Assembly: GCA_949128115.1 (NCBI GenBank)
Contig: OX421961.1
Location: 121,833,050 to 121,897,049, forward strand
DNA length: 64,000 nt
DNA from: Anaspis maculata
Lineage: Eukaryota > Arthropoda > Insecta > Coleoptera > Scraptiidae
Direction: 5' to 3'
Shown here: one piece after another, positions 12,120 to 23,219 of the stretch
How the letters are laid out: each line of letters opens with the position of its first letter
Position numbering within the stretch: position 1 is the stretch's first letter
Program-made: the position numbers and the translations under genes
Notes under the pieces: model-generated
Seen by the model: only the letters and a program-made list of their open reading frames with translations
What the model was told of the DNA's origin: nothing
The model's database searches: none

Positions 12120-13440
12120 TGACGAGGAGCATGTTGAGCCCATCCGTAGACCACGCGTCTCTTCTATCTTCCCCGGCAAGACTATTTCGCCTTTCTCAAC
12201 GATGCGGAGTTCAAAGCCCGTTACAGATTTAATAAGGCAACTGTCATGGAAATGCTCCACACTTTCGGGCCAAAACTTGAAGCACCAACTCCCAGGAGCC
12301 AGCCACTCTCACTCCACTGAATCAAATTTTGATTGCCTTGAGGTTTTATGCTACTGGGGCCTTCCAGCAACTGCTGAGGGACCACAACAATGTCGCCAAG
12401 TCCACCATTTGCAGAACCATTCACCGTGTTTCAAGGTGCATCGCTGCAAGGAAGCCCCAATACATCTACATGCCAATACCGGACAAACATACAGCCGTGA
12501 AGAGTGCTCTTTATGAAATTTGGCAGATGCTTAACGTGATTGGCGCTATCGATTGTACACACATCAGAATCCAGTCCCCTGGAGGTGATACTGCCAAAAC
12601 GTACAGAAACCGTAAAAGGTACTTTTCATTAACGTTCAATCAGTATGTTATGCTAATTTGAAAATCCAGAACACTGTCGCGCTCTGGCCCGGTTCCGTTC
12701 ACGACAGCACCATCTCTAAGAGGTTTCTGATGCGACTAAAAAAGTTTTTGACGGGAATCCGTTTCATTTCATTTTTTTTTCCAAGAAGAAACTCCTCCGA
12801 AGAAAAAATACGAGCATCAAACTTCCTAAATTTACAAAAAAAAAATGAAAATTTTTGATTTTGACTCTTGAAAATTTAAAAACTAGATAGAAACGCGCAT
12901 ACATCTTTCTTCAAGAAAGTTACATGCCAAATCTGAACTTTTTATTTTCAAAAAAAAAGGTGCCAAAAATGATTTCCCGTAGACATGGAAAAGCGAATTG
13001 GTAGAAACCATTTTTGGTACTTTTTGTTTTGAAAAGATCCACATTTGGCATGCGACTTTCTTGAAGAAAGATATACTTGAGCGCGTTGCTATTTAGTTTT
13101 CAAATTTTCAATAATCAAAATCAAAAATTTTCAAAAGTTTTTAGAAATTTTGAAATTTTGATAGCAATATTGCCTGTACAATTTCTCCCTGGAGGAGTTT
13201 CTACTTGAAGAAAAAAATTAACCGATTCCCGTCAACAACTTTTTTAGTCGCATCAGAAACCCCTTAGATAACGACTGTCCACTGCGGGTGGACCCTGGAA
13301 CATGGCAAGTACCAGAACTGGTACATCCTGGGAAATGATGGCTATCCTTGCAGGAAATAGCTCCTAACACCATTTATCTCCGTCCCAAAGGTCCTTACAA
13401 TGTGGCCAAAATCGCCTACAAAAACCCCATCGAGCGTCAA
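12120..13440 (+). pseudogene. PIF/Harbinger transposase, fragmented (element A)
   Basis: Harbinger-type nuclease (DDE_Tnp_4 family) that would cut and paste its element. The reading proceeds in pieces: DYFAFLNDAEFKARYRFNK (N-terminal part), then TIHRVSRCIAARKPQYIYMP, then GAIDCTHIRIQSPGG with RNRKRYFSL (first catalytic D in IDCTH), then VALWPGSVHDSTI (second D in VHDST), and, after a foldback at 12719-13264, NDCPLRVDPGTW, ILGNDGYPC and GPYNVAKIAYKNPIERQ (candidate third acidic residue in IERQ). Stops and frame changes lie near 12325, 12658, 12720 and 13355. A few more residues, FGLQKRRA, follow a second insertion at 13443-13714. The element cannot encode an active enzyme. Confidence 0.8.
12719..13264. 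repeat. Foldback MITE inside Harbinger A
   Basis: TA-bordered (12717-12718, 13265-13266). Terminal inverted repeats are AGAGGTTTCTGATGCGAC at the left and its inverse with one change at the right, continuing through TGACGGGAATC. The middle is strongly A/T-rich with long homopurine runs. It lies between the second and third parts of the transposase. Confidence 0.8.
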
Positions 13441-13442
13441 TA

Positions 13443-13714
13443 GACCATTTCCACATGACGTCACACGCACGTGTCGAACGGCTGATTCGGGGCAACGTCA
13501 ACATGATGTCAACTATACGTGCCAGTTTGTCACAACTTTCTGACACCAGTGACTTTCACACCGACACCGACTGACAGAATGACATACTACCAATCTGACT
13601 GACGCACATGACTGACGTAGCCCACGTGCCCCGTAACAGATAATGCACATCTGACTGACGTTGCCCCGAATCAGCTATCCAAGACAGAGCTGCGTGACGT
13701 CAGTGGAAATGGTC
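13443..13714. repeat. MITE with GACCATTTCCAC termini inside Harbinger A
   Basis: TA-bordered. The inverted ends are GACCATTTCCAC followed by TGACGTCA; inner sequence holds repeated TGACTGACG-type motifs and the pair GCTGATTCGGGGCAACGTCA / TGACGTTGCCCCGAATCAGC. It interrupts the transposase immediately after the IERQ motif. Confidence 0.85.
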
Positions 13715-13760
13715 TATTCGGGCTTCAGAAAAGACGAGCTATCAATCTCAGACCAACATA

Positions 13761-14819
13761 CAGGGTGTTTCAAAAATTAGTGCCATCCTTTCCACCCTAG
13801 ATTCAGATTTTCAAGATAATGAAGATTGTGCTATTTTTTATTTTTCAAAAGTGTCCCTGAAAAAAGTTACAGGCCTTCAAAGTTCAATTTTTTCATTAGT
13901 TTTTTATTCATAACTTCAATACGGCTGGCCGATTTTGTACAAATTTCAACCAGAGTGTCCTGAAATACGTCTCTATTGAACAATGATGGTGTATTTGAAC
14001 AAAAATGCCCAGTGGTGCAGATAGTAGGGGGTAGCCCCCTTTTTTTCCCCCCACTTTCTACGCCTCTCAAGATTTTCCAAAACTGACTACATTTCTAGAT
14101 TCCTTGTTTAATTTGCAAAAAAAGTTACTCTTGCAAAATTTTGATTCGAGGCTTCAATCTCGAGATATTTGGGTTTGAAACTTTGAAAAACATCTTGGAA
14201 TCGCCACTTTCCAGGGCCCAAATTTTTTTCAACAAAATTAAAAATTGAAATTCAAGAAAACTCATGATTTCTCAACTGAAATAAGTGTTTTAGGTGTTTC
14301 AAGTTGATAAACCAGTATTTTTGCTGTGAGACATGGATTTTTTCAGGAAAAAACAATTTGGGCCCTGGAAAGTGGCGATTTCGAGATGTTTTTCAAAGTT
14401 TCAAACCCAAATATCTCAAAAATGAAGCCCCTAATCAAAATTATGCAAGAGTAACTTTTTTTGCAAATTGAACAAGGAAATGAATCTAAGGATGTAATCA
14501 GTTTTGGAAAATTTTCAGGAGTGTAGAAAGTGAGGGGGGAAAAGAGAGCTACCCCCCAGTATCTACGCCACTGGGAACTTTTGTTCAAATACGCCATCAT
14601 TGTTCAATAGAGACGTATTTCAGAACACTCTGGTTGGAATTTTAGCAAAATCGGCTCAGCCCTATGAAAGTTATGAATAAAAAAATTAATCAAAAAATTG
14701 AACTTTGACCTTTAACTTTTTCAGGGGCTCTTTCAAAAAATAAAAAATAGCACAATCTTCATATTTTGAAAATCTGAATCTGGGGTGGAAAGGATGGCAC
14801 TTATTTTTGAAACACCCTG
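13761..14819. repeat. Foldback element with CAGGGTGTTTCAAAAATTAG ends
   Basis: TA-bordered (13759-13760, 14820-14821) palindrome with arms of roughly 450 bp. The arms include TGGAAAGGATGGCAC near the ends and an inner block (TTGGGCCCTGGAAAGTGGCGAT against its inverse). No ORF of interest. Confidence 0.88.
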
Positions 14820-15036
14820 TAGACGTGTTCTCGAACGTAAGTAATATTGAGCGGAACGTTTTCATTCCTTCAGTTGCGTTTTTCAAAAAGTGCGTGGCTA
14901 CATAACATCAAATGCAGGATTTTTAGGTTAACCTATTTACCAAATTTTACATATAGGTAGGCTTAACCCCAATTTGGAAAATTCTCGAAGATATATCCAT
15001 TCCATGTAAGGACCTTTTGCATATTTTCAGCTTTAT

Positions 15037-15174
15037 AGTGCTATTCTGTGAAAAAAAATAACATTCCATAAACACTCTGTTATGTAAAAATTCGTGTCGG
15101 CCATTGGCTGTTGCCTAGGTCATAACAGCGTAACAGAGCCTATATGGAATGTTATTTTTCATAGAATCGCACCA
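15037..15174. repeat. Short hairpin MITE
   Basis: AATAACATTCCATA and its exact inverse form the stem, and CTCTGTTA/TAACAGAG continues it toward the loop. The AATCGCAC-like outer end is imperfect. Confidence 0.7.
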
Positions 15175-15279
15175 TGAGTGCATATTTTTTGCCTAAAATG
15201 CACTTTTTTCTTGTTCAATCTTTCTATTTCATTCTTATTAAAATCAAAAATTGCGCGCCGCCTATTTTCAGTTAATTGT

Positions 15280-15722
15280 CCCAATGTCAGCTTGATTATC
15301 CAGACGGGACAAGACAATTCCAATTCACAAAAGATCTGTGTGTCGCCCGCAACATTGTGGAAAGATTCTTTGGTGTTTTCAAGGGGGGATTCAGGTGCCT
15401 GTGGTACCAAAGAGTCTTGATGTATTCGCTTGCCTTCGCTGGACGAGTTGTGAATGCATGTGCAGTCCTGCACAATATGAGGATCCATGCGAACTTGACC
15501 CTAGAGGATGTTGAAGAACGTGTGTTTGTAACTTTATCCCTAATTCATACTTATTAATCACTTATAACTTTTTTTAGATGAGCAAATTCTACCTTCCAGT
15601 GGAAGTATTCAAATGATGGAGGGAGCATTGGCGCGGGATGACACAAGGAGGCACGGACAAGAGATCCAAAGAGCACTAATAGCTGCTCGGTATCCGACCT
15701 CGCCCGATGATGCTCTTTTGTT
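15280..15722 (+). pseudogene. PIF/Harbinger transposase C-terminus (element B), with a probable intron
   Basis: A different Harbinger copy. It begins after a plausible 3' splice site (TATTTTCAG near 15272) and reads DGTRQFQFTKDLCVARN, then the acidic catalytic box RNIVERFFGVFKGGFRCLW, then VVNACAVLHNMRI, all typical of the transposase C-terminus. The frame stops at 15557. The C-terminal tail resumes after TTTTTTTAG at about 15570 with DEQILPSSGSIQ and ARDDTRRHGQEIQRALIAARYP, so roughly 15520-15576 looks like a short GT-AG intron. Because VERFFG overlaps the part held by element A (IERQ), these are two separate elements. The N-terminal half is missing. Confidence 0.75.
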
Positions 15723-15724
15723 AA

Positions 15725-16042
15725 GTGTTGACGTTTCTGACTATCAAGGACGGAGTCCAAAATTTTCCCCATTCTGACACATTTTCACTCGATTCGTTTA
15801 CCAAAACAGTAGAACGACGGGTGCAAACAACAGCTCCTGAAAAAAAAGTGCACGACTACTTGGCAATGAAACCACGAATTGCGCTGAGAGTTAAATGTCT
15901 ATTGCAGCCCACTTCAATGCTGGAAAGCGCCCTAATTTGGCATCCAGAGGAACTAGCATTTAAAACCTTGGCAGACCTTAACATCGAAGAGCTTAAGGAA
16001 AAGTTTGGAAGCATACATGACCAGAAAAATGAGATTCTATGA
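15725..16042 (+). CDS. Open frame of unknown nature
   Basis: A 105-codon frame (MLTFLTIKDGVQ...) directly follows Harbinger B. Its last third is charged and helix-like (FKTLADLNIEELKEKFGS). I recognise no domain. It may be a fragment of an element-encoded accessory protein or chance. Confidence 0.2.
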   Translation: MLTFLTIKDGVQNFPHSDTFSLDSFTKTVERRVQTTAPEKKVHDYLAMKPRIALRVKCLLQPTSMLESALIWHPEELAFKTLADLNIEELKEKFGSIHDQKNEIL

Positions 16043-16269
16043 AATGAAAAGGCGCATAAGAGATTTTTTGAGGGTGATTTTAGGTCAACCAAGGCCTGAG
16101 AACAATGTAACGTTGTTTCCTTCTCACGTGAATTCTAACAACAGATAATAGAGAGTTGAAGCAACGCTGGCGACGTATACGTATCCGCATAAAATGACAG
16201 ATAAGCATTGAAATTGGTACGAAAACGTACGTTCACGTTTACGGATGACGCAAGTTCAGGTAAACGTAT

Positions 16270-16438
16270 GTATAGACAATACAAATAGAAAAGACCATAT
16301 GTTGTCACGGATTTTTACGGTTGCGTAGAAACCAGGCGAGTCCATCATTCAAAAAAAGGTTGGCTGATTTTTGATGCCCCAATATCCGTGACGACGGTGG
16401 TGATAACATATGGTCTTCTCTATTTGTATTGTCTATAC
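16270..16438. repeat. Hairpin MITE
   Basis: GTATAGACAATACAAATAG and its inverse form the termini. CATATG and CCGTGACG blocks continue the stem. Confidence 0.85.
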
Positions 16439-16440
16439 TT

Positions 16441-16705
16441 AGTTCAAGAACGCAACCGTATCGCTGCGGTTCCAAGACCAAGCAATTCCAAACGTGTCCA
16501 TTTTTCAGCGGAGGATGATTTACATTTGGCAAGAAGAGTTGTGGGCCACAATCCTTACGAAGACCCTAATAGCTGGAGTTTCATTCAAGTGCATCATTCA
16601 AATCACTGGAAAAAACATTTCCATCCGAACTATGAAAGACAGGATGAAAGACATTTGGTAGAGAAGTTTTTGGCAGAAGACAAGGCAGCAAAATTCAAGT
16701 GAGTG
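16441..16705 (+). pseudogene. Myb/SANT-like DNA-binding protein fragment
   Basis: The frame reads KRVHFSAEDDLHLARRVVG then HNPYEDPNSWSFIQ and, after a slip, RHLVEKFLAEDKAAKF. That order (F-S-x-E-D-D ... NPYEDPxxW ... FxxED) is the trihelix/Myb-like domain found in transposon-associated proteins of arthropods, including the accessory proteins of Harbinger elements. The neighbouring Harbinger pieces at 15280 and 17547 support the association. The open frame is entered directly from the hairpin MITE at 16270-16438, so its true start is lost. The segment in the middle (HHSNHWKKHFHPNYERQ) does not match the expected helix, suggesting frameshifts. Confidence 0.55.
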
Positions 16706-17546
16706 TTATAATTATGCTGACTTTCAATAAAAGTGCAACCCCTGCTTGTTGAATGACGTTTTAGAAAAACAAAGAGCCAGTACCGGCTTGGCCATTGAAG
16801 ATGCCTGTAGATCTCCGATTACTGCCGAAAACCCGGCCCCATTAGCAGACGGGTGACGGCAACCTCCGCTCCGAGAGGGGGAGGAAGCACAGGAGGTCGA
16901 CTAGCCAAAACTGGGCTCCTGCATCCATGACAAGAACAGCGCTTCAACCGACCTCTACACAATGCACAAGGCAGCACTCTGGGCACGACCAGGAGAGCGA
17001 AATGAGTAACTCTTCAAGAACACGGCGAATACACGCCTGCATGGGACAACAGAAACAAAGCTGTTGAGAAAAGTGAAGGCGTACCAGCACCAAAGTGTAC
17101 ACAATCACCAGATCGAAGAAAAGGTCCATGGGTCCAGCTCCAGAGGCAGAGCCACTAACGAAAAATTCCAGTGCTATTATTGTGAAAGCACACAAGCAGA
17201 GGAGAGACGAAGAAAAACGGACAATATAGAATAATATTGATTGAAACAGGAAGTGTAGTGTAAAATTGTTATTGTTGAACTTTTTTTGGATTGTATGACG
17301 ATTTTGGGACAAACTAGAGAGTTGAAGCAAGGCATAAACGTATCTCATACGTGTATACGTAAGATAGATACGTTCTTACGTATCGATTGATGTATAAACA
17401 GTAAAAGCAACAGCAACGTCAAGCGTCAGGACATAACGTATCCGTGGGTCAACACTGTCAGAATCGATTGTGACTCCTTTTGAAGTTTCAACGATTTCTT
17501 CGCCGAATAATCCAAACTCGTTGCGGCCTTGCTTGTGGCACGAGCA
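16706..17546. other. Possible Harbinger untranslated/terminal sequence
   Basis: GAGAGTTGAAGCAA occurs twice in direct orientation, at about 16151 and 17319, each followed by ACGTAT/ATACGT-rich sequence (CGTATACGTATCC and relatives). These look like subterminal repeats of a Harbinger element end. No open frame here has a recognised domain. Confidence 0.4.
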
Positions 17547-17626
17547 ATGGAGGAAGTTCTTGTTGCAGCTCTTTTCGATAATAGCGATGACGATGATATG
17601 GATGAAGAAATTGCAGTAGGCATTTA
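17547..17626 (+). pseudogene. N-terminal stub of a Harbinger-type transposase
   Basis: The peptide MEEVLVAALFDNSDDDDMDE with its acidic stretch resembles the usual start of PIF/Harbinger transposases (MEE followed by an acidic run). A GTAGGC right after GAAATTGCA could be a splice donor. Nothing further of the enzyme follows, so it is a remnant. The match is short. Confidence 0.4.
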
Positions 17627-17996
17627 CCTACATTTTGTCACGTATAGGTTTAAGGTCTGGGCCCTGCTATGCCTACGTATACGGCTTTGTGATGTGCTAG
17701 AAGGGCTGATCCCTTTACATTGATCCCAGAAACATCAGATTTTTTTGTTGTAATTACCCGATTGCGCGAAGGTTCGCAGTTTTCATTCATGCATCGTTCA
17801 TATTCGTCCATTATTTTTCAAATTAGTACAACACAAAATAGTAATACACAAAGATAAGTAATAAAATTATCTCACGTAACTATGTAACGAAGCAACGTAA
17901 CGTAGAACGTAAAAATTCCTCAGCAAACTAGCAAATGCCATTTTCCTCGTGGCGTTGCATTGTTGATATATCCCGTTCACTTATTATCTTCAGTTG

Positions 17997-18152
17997 AATC
18001 ACTTTTTGGAGCAAAAATAAAGTGACAAGCTGGGAGGATGGGGATGATGGCCGCTGATAGTTTCGCTCCAAAACTTTGCAGATGCCATCAGCCGTAGCCC
18101 TAGCCCCTAGCCTCCCAGCTTGTCACTTTATTTTTGCTTCAAAAAGTCATTC
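17997..18152. repeat. Hairpin MITE
   Basis: GAATCACTTTTTGGAGC at the left and GCTTCAAAAAGTCATTC at the right are inverse with two changes. The next 20 bases (AAAATAAAGTGACAAGCTGG) are exactly inverse. Confidence 0.9.
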
Positions 18153-19047
18153 CATTGAATTTACAACATGAACGGCATATAGGTGACTACATGAGCACTC
18201 AAACTTTCTATTATAAAAAAAATCAACCAACTAACTTCAAATATTCATTTTACACAGGCGGCGAAGGATCCAGAGCGGTTTTTTTTTAAATTCCAGCCAC
18301 AGGATGGTGTTTGAATTTTCCGTCATTTCCTATATTTTCGGAGTAATCACAAAAATATCCTTTTCGGTTTTGAATTGGCTCATTTTTTGCTTTTTCGATT
18401 TTCAGCGATTTTCAAATCTAACCCCCGGTCGCACCAAGAAATTGATTCATGAAATAACTAATTGACTCAAATTCAAAATTCTCTAATGTTATTGAAAAAT
18501 GTGACGCCGTAATTGGTCTTAATTTGCAGCTTCCCATCCCTTGTCGTATACTATCCTGCTCAATACTTACCAAAAATCATATATTGGTCGAGCTTGCGGT
18601 ACATTGGGAGGCTCAGGAGCTCTGAGAAATTAGTCCTGCTGTTGTCCAGAGAATGATCGAACATGGCAGAAGAAAACTGAGAGCCATCAAAGATGATCGC
18701 CCATCTTCAATATGTTAAATATGAATTTGAAATTGTTAAAGATGATGCTAGTTTCTGCAATATTAAGTTACAAAATTAAAACTATTCAAAAAAGTTATTA
18801 GCTTTTAAAAAAATTCCCAAAACTTCCGGACCATACGTTTTGCATACTCCCAATTGTTCCTATACAAGTCAAGGATTTTCGGAAAAGGAGCTCAACTACA
18901 AACTGCATGTTTTTAAAGGACCAGGCCACTTCACGATGGGACGATGGCGACATCATAATTGCCAGTCCAAAATGAGGATGAATCCGAAAGAATTCAGCAG
19001 CCTAAATCGACTTATAAAAGTTGAAATTTAAAATAATTTTTTTTTTA
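18153..19047. other. No recognised gene
   Basis: A/T-rich sequence with short frames only, none with a recognisable domain. Confidence 0.4.
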
Positions 19048-19049
19048 TA

Positions 19050-19746
19050 GACCGGAGAAGTGATGACGCCACAACATGGCAACATGGCCGACGGTTGACA
19101 TTTTCGGAAGGCAAACAAACGTCACATGAACGTGACGTTTCTATGTTTGGTTGTGTTTGGCATGACATTTTCTGGAGTTTCACAACAAAAGTCACAAGAG
19201 TCAGTGCAAAATGGCAGTGAGCATTGCTGAAATTGCCAGTTCTTTTTTTCGGATGAAAACACCGTGTTGAAAAAAGGAGAGAACAGCTTTGATAGCGGAC
19301 ATGTGGTGGCGGCTGAATTTGTGCATGGTTTTTTGAAGGGGCAAGTGAAGGCAAGCATGAAAAGAAAGCATTTACAAAGTTGGGGTTATTGCTTTGAGCT
19401 CAGTCAGTAGAGTTGACGGCACACCAGAGGAACCTGTGGCCCGGGGCTGAACAGAAAAACCAAAATCGTTTCGGACGAATCCGTGTGTTGAAATAGGGAA
19501 AGCAACACCGTCAGCTGGAGTACGCTACGCCCTGCTTGCAATTTGAGGAAACAAGCCTAGGAGTGCCCACCAACATCAGCATCCCAAAAAAACAAAAATG
19601 TGACAAACACATGACAAACCCGAACCCAAACGTCACGTGCATGCCACGTGCATCCCACGGTCATGTCACGTTTGACATTTATTTGCCTCCAGAAAATGTT
19701 AACCGCCGGCCATGTTGCCATGTTGTGACGTCACACTTCTCCGGTC
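19050..19746. repeat. MITE with GACCGGAGAAGTG termini
   Basis: TA-bordered (19048-19049, 19747-19748). Inverted ends GACCGGAGAAGTG; the arms continue with GACG(C)CACAACATGGCAACATGGCC and AACGTCACATGAACGTGACG-type matches for about 110 bp. The core is unique sequence without a supported gene. Confidence 0.88.
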
Positions 19747-19748
19747 TA

Positions 19749-20315
19749 TTGTATCCTCAACTTATTTTCCGTAAGCGATGGACTAAATTCAATTTAGGAA
19801 TTTAACAACTAAAGTCAATTCAAGAATGCGCGTTCAGTCGCACCTATCTCTTATGTTACCTAACATAACATGACCATTAGTGACAGCTAGGCTAGCGCTT
19901 CATCACAGATGAACGCAGCCAATCATCGGCCGGTAAAGACTGCGTCAAGTTGACACGGACAGAAAATGACTGTATGATGGTTTGGAGTTCGTCTTCAATC
20001 ACGTTGCTCAAACTGCTTACCACGTTCACGTGCTTCCTTTCCACGCTAGTCTGTGCTTCTACGTTCCGCTTAGGTATGCCTGCTTATGGCACAATCATGT
20101 CGTCATGAGACCAGAGATAGAGAGGTAGGTGAAAAACACCCATCCCAGACAACACGAAATGTTTTGAAAACATTAGGTAAAATAGGTCCTTCTGATGGTG
20201 TTGTTGTTGACAACAGTTCGTGTTTTTTTGTTTTGTCGTTAGCAATAATAGACGCGGAGCAAGTTGTCAAATTCAGAAGCTACATGAGTAGGAACTCATC
20301 AGGAGATAGGAATCT
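19749..20315. other. No recognised gene
   Basis: The longest frame starts at 20086 but has no recognisable domain and runs into the next hairpin. Confidence 0.35.
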
Positions 20316-20460
20316 ATCGTGTGATCAAATGAATTCTTATTTTAGGTAGGCTGTGGCCTGGGCAAATTCAGGAGTGCAAAGCTGCGTTTGACTAGGCCTA
20401 AAATAGTCTAGAGTTTTTTAGTTTGACTACCTAAAATAAGAGTTCATTTGATCACACGAT
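20316..20460. repeat. Hairpin MITE
   Basis: ATCGTGTGATCAAATGAA and its inverse with one change form the ends, and TTATTTTAGGTAG/CTACCTAAAATAA continues the stem. It shares GGCTGTGGCCT with the hairpin at 28190-28266. Confidence 0.85.
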
Positions 20461-21935
20461 ATCTACCTACCTACAGTATGCAAGGACGTGGTCGGGAAGC
20501 AGCAATGAAATCAGTGGCGGCGCAGCTTTTCTGCTTTTCCAACTAAATTACATTTCGTATTTATTCGCCTGGAGTTCTCGAGCAATTCATTTTGTGGACT
20601 AGAGGAGGATCTTTTGAGCTATGCAGCTTTGGTTAGCGCCAAGCACTCATCCGACAAATTGGCCACTTTTCATTTTCAAATCTGCTTTCGCACCTATAAA
20701 CATCAAAACATTCAACCAAGTTTTGCTCGGCAATAGCGGCAATTAGAAATAAAATATGCATACATGACGACGGGTGGGGAGCTCCTTGTGAACAGCAATT
20801 TTGCTGCAGCTCAGGGCAAGTTTTTTGCTCTCAGTTCAACTTTGTCGTCATGGATTTGATTAATGCAACAATTGTTTCTCCAGCAACAAATTAAGAAAGA
20901 AGCGAAAACTGGCACTTGGAGGACAAGACATTGCAAAATCGCCGTCGGCATTAATAAGACGTACGAGACTGTGTGTAGAGAGTTTTTGTATGCTGAACTC
21001 TGGGAATGTTGATGCCATGCGACCGGAGCCATCGAGCGTAACCCCCCAAGACACTTTGTGCGTTCATGCGCCAGTCCTCGGAGACCAACGAAAAACCTCC
21101 CAAAAGTACACAAGCAGGCGATGCTGGAAATAAATTATAGACAAAGCACGGTCTCTCGGTTGGTGTCTCTATCCCACCCGTCGCGTTCGTCTGGAATTGA
21201 ACCTATCTGCTGTGAACTGCCGTCTCTAGGCTTTTCTCTGCGCTGGGATTTAGCATTTTTTTAATTCTCCGTGATGCCGCAGAGCGTGCTGCTTTAAATA
21301 AACTTATTTCGAGTTAAATTCCGGAATAGGATTTTTTGCTTTTCGTCTCGACTCGGCACAAATTGCTTTCATATTGGCTCTTGGTTTTTTTTATTAAAAA
21401 CTACAGCAAGAACACTTCCTGTATATATTTTACATCTTTTTTTTTTCATAGCTTGCGGGAAAAATCGAGGAATCCAGGCTCGCACACATGTGTGTGTGTG
21501 CGTATATGTGCGCTGGCTTTTACGGAAATCAGTTTTTTTTCCAACCAAGACTCCCACAACTGCTGTTGGCCTTGTTCAAGGATTCACGGCACCTCGAAAT
21601 GTTCTAATATCCCCTCGTCCTTTTCACATATTCCGCGTTTTGCCTTTTGCAGCCTTCTCCTGTGTGCCTCACCCGAATATATTCGCCTGGCACCAGCAGA
21701 ATTTCATCCTCTTTTTATATGAGGGTTTTCTGGGCGTTTCGACTGGGAGTTCATTAGTGCTCGTGTACTTCATAATATTTGGTTAAGGCGTAATATTTGG
21801 TTAAGGATATAAGAAGCCTCGTGCGTTTGTCTGACTCTCAAGATACGCCCTGAATAGAGCAGAGACAAGCTATCTGTCAAAGATTTACGCAAGCTGCTGA
21901 CGTAGAGTTTTGCGTCTTGATAACTACACTGGACT
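20461..21935. other. Low-copy stretch
   Basis: No inverted repeats or domain-bearing frames were recognised. There is a short TG/CA microsatellite at about 21484-21512. Confidence 0.4.
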
Positions 21936-21999
21936 TTCAAATTCTAAAAAACCGATGGTTGTAATACTACGTCAGCAGCATTCCGAATAAGAAAAGCTG

Positions 22000-22240
22000 T
22001 GGTGGAACCACGAGCACTCGACAGTTGTCGATCTCGACAATTTTCCCTTTCCCCTCTGCACCCCTCACCCCAATTTCCCCTTTCCCCTCTACACTCTCCA
22101 CCATTTAGAACAGGGGAAATTGTCGAGATCGACAACTGTCGAGATCGACAACTGTCGAGATCGACAACTGTCGAGATCGACAACTGTCGAGATCGACAAC
22201 TGTCGAGATCGACAACTGTCGAGTGCTCGTGGTTCCACCA
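22000..22240. repeat. Hairpin MITE with 3-bp CTG duplication
   Basis: Ends TGGTGGAACCACGAGCACTC and its exact inverse. CTG flanks both sides (21997-21999, 22241-22243). Length 241 bp. It sits in the LPPT-family frame. The right arm holds a 16-bp tandem array that the left arm lacks. Confidence 0.88.
22122..22217 (+). repeat. Tandem array, 6 x 16 bp
   Basis: Six exact units GTCGAGATCGACAACT. Each unit contains GTCGAGATCGAC, itself an inverted repeat (GTCG/CGAC), so the array is palindromic at two scales. It is not a CRISPR: there are no variable spacers and the genome is eukaryotic. Confidence 0.95.
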
Positions 22241-22757
22241 CTGGTTTCATCAAACTACATCAACAACACCCTGATAATCGCAGAGCCTCTTTTTCACCAA
22301 CTGAGGTGGCAGCTAAGCAGCATTCCTTCATAACGTATCACCAGGTCCAACAATGGTTAGGAAACGAGCTGTCGCCTGAACTGTGGGGATGAGAACACAA
22401 GCCAGGTAACCATCAATAATTGACTCTCATACCAACCAAGGACCCCGCCGCGTGTTGCGGTGTTGCGACAGTGGCAAATGTGGATCCAGGGAAGCATCAA
22501 TGAAGTTCTCCTCTTGCCGTCAGAAATGCAAGGAGGAACTGTTTCAATGCCGCATCCCAGTCTTAAGACACGATGATGACGATGCCAAACAAGTGGTGCC
22601 CTTTCCCACATCCGAAGAAATGGAAGACGAGATGGAAGCGAACGTAGACAAATGATGTGATTTACATTACATATCAGTTTTCGTTATAGTACAGGAATTT
22701 TAGACGTTCAAGGGGTGGATAGCGGGCAAAAATGAAACCCAGGCGGTATTTTGTATA

Positions 22758-23211
22758 CAGAGTGGCCCAACGAAAACGAAACAGAGAGATTTTCGGACAT
22801 TTGCCATCATTTTCAAAATGAGTCCGGACAGATTAACTTTGTTTTCAAAAGGGACATTCAACTGCTATTAATTTAACCGTGGAGGTTCACCCCCGTAGTC
22901 AGGGCGACAGCCCCTTCTAAAATTTCAAATGACAATTGGGGTCAAGTGATACATTATTTTGAAGCTGCGTCAATTGTCTTTACAACGATGTTATAATTTT
23001 TTTTACGATTCGATGCAAATTTTTCAAGATGTTGCTCATTTTAGTGTTTTTGGAGGGTTACAGCCCCTTCCAGGACTCGAAGGCTGGCTCGAAGTTGCTG
23101 AACCTATGACGGGGCTTATAGTAGTCCTTCTAGTATGCATGTTACAGTATATAAATAAATAAGGTCAAGTGCCCGAAAATCTGTCTGTTTCGTTTTTGTT
23201 GGGCCAGCCTG
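22758..23211. repeat. MITE with CAGAGTGGCCCAACGAAAAC ends
   Basis: TA-bordered. The right end reads the inverse with a few changes (CGTTTTTGTTGGGCCAGCCTG). Terminal repeats are about 45 bp, through AGATTTTCGG. The core is non-coding. Confidence 0.85.
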
Positions 23212-23219
23212 TATGTATA

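Larger units (their letters stand above)
21936..22655 (+). pseudogene. LPPT/TGCDT-family fragment, C-terminal part (copy 2)
   Basis: Second copy of the family seen at 400-1069. Before the MITE at 22000 the frame reads CNTTSAAFRIRK. After it come KLHQQHPDNRRASFSPTEVA, AKQHSFITYHQVQQWLGN and LSPELWG, which match the family boxes (L/F)(P/S)PTxxAxxxH, SxxxYxQxQxWxG and (L)SPExWG. A second block from about 22430 gives PRVLRCCDSGKCGSREAS, then SSCRQKCKEELFQC, the cysteine cluster, and an acidic end (DDDDAKQ ... EEMEDEME) to the stop at 22653. Removing the MITE with one copy of its CTG duplication restores one continuous frame across the insertion. Stops near 22393 break the link to the Cys block. 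Confidence 0.65.

Noticed and set aside
20086..20349. 87-codon frame starting MAQSCRHETRDREVG
   Set aside because: Its end lies in the arm of a hairpin MITE and no family is recognised.
22122..22217. Regular short repeats as a possible CRISPR array
   Set aside because: Units are directly joined with no spacers, lie in one arm of a MITE, and the genome is eukaryotic.
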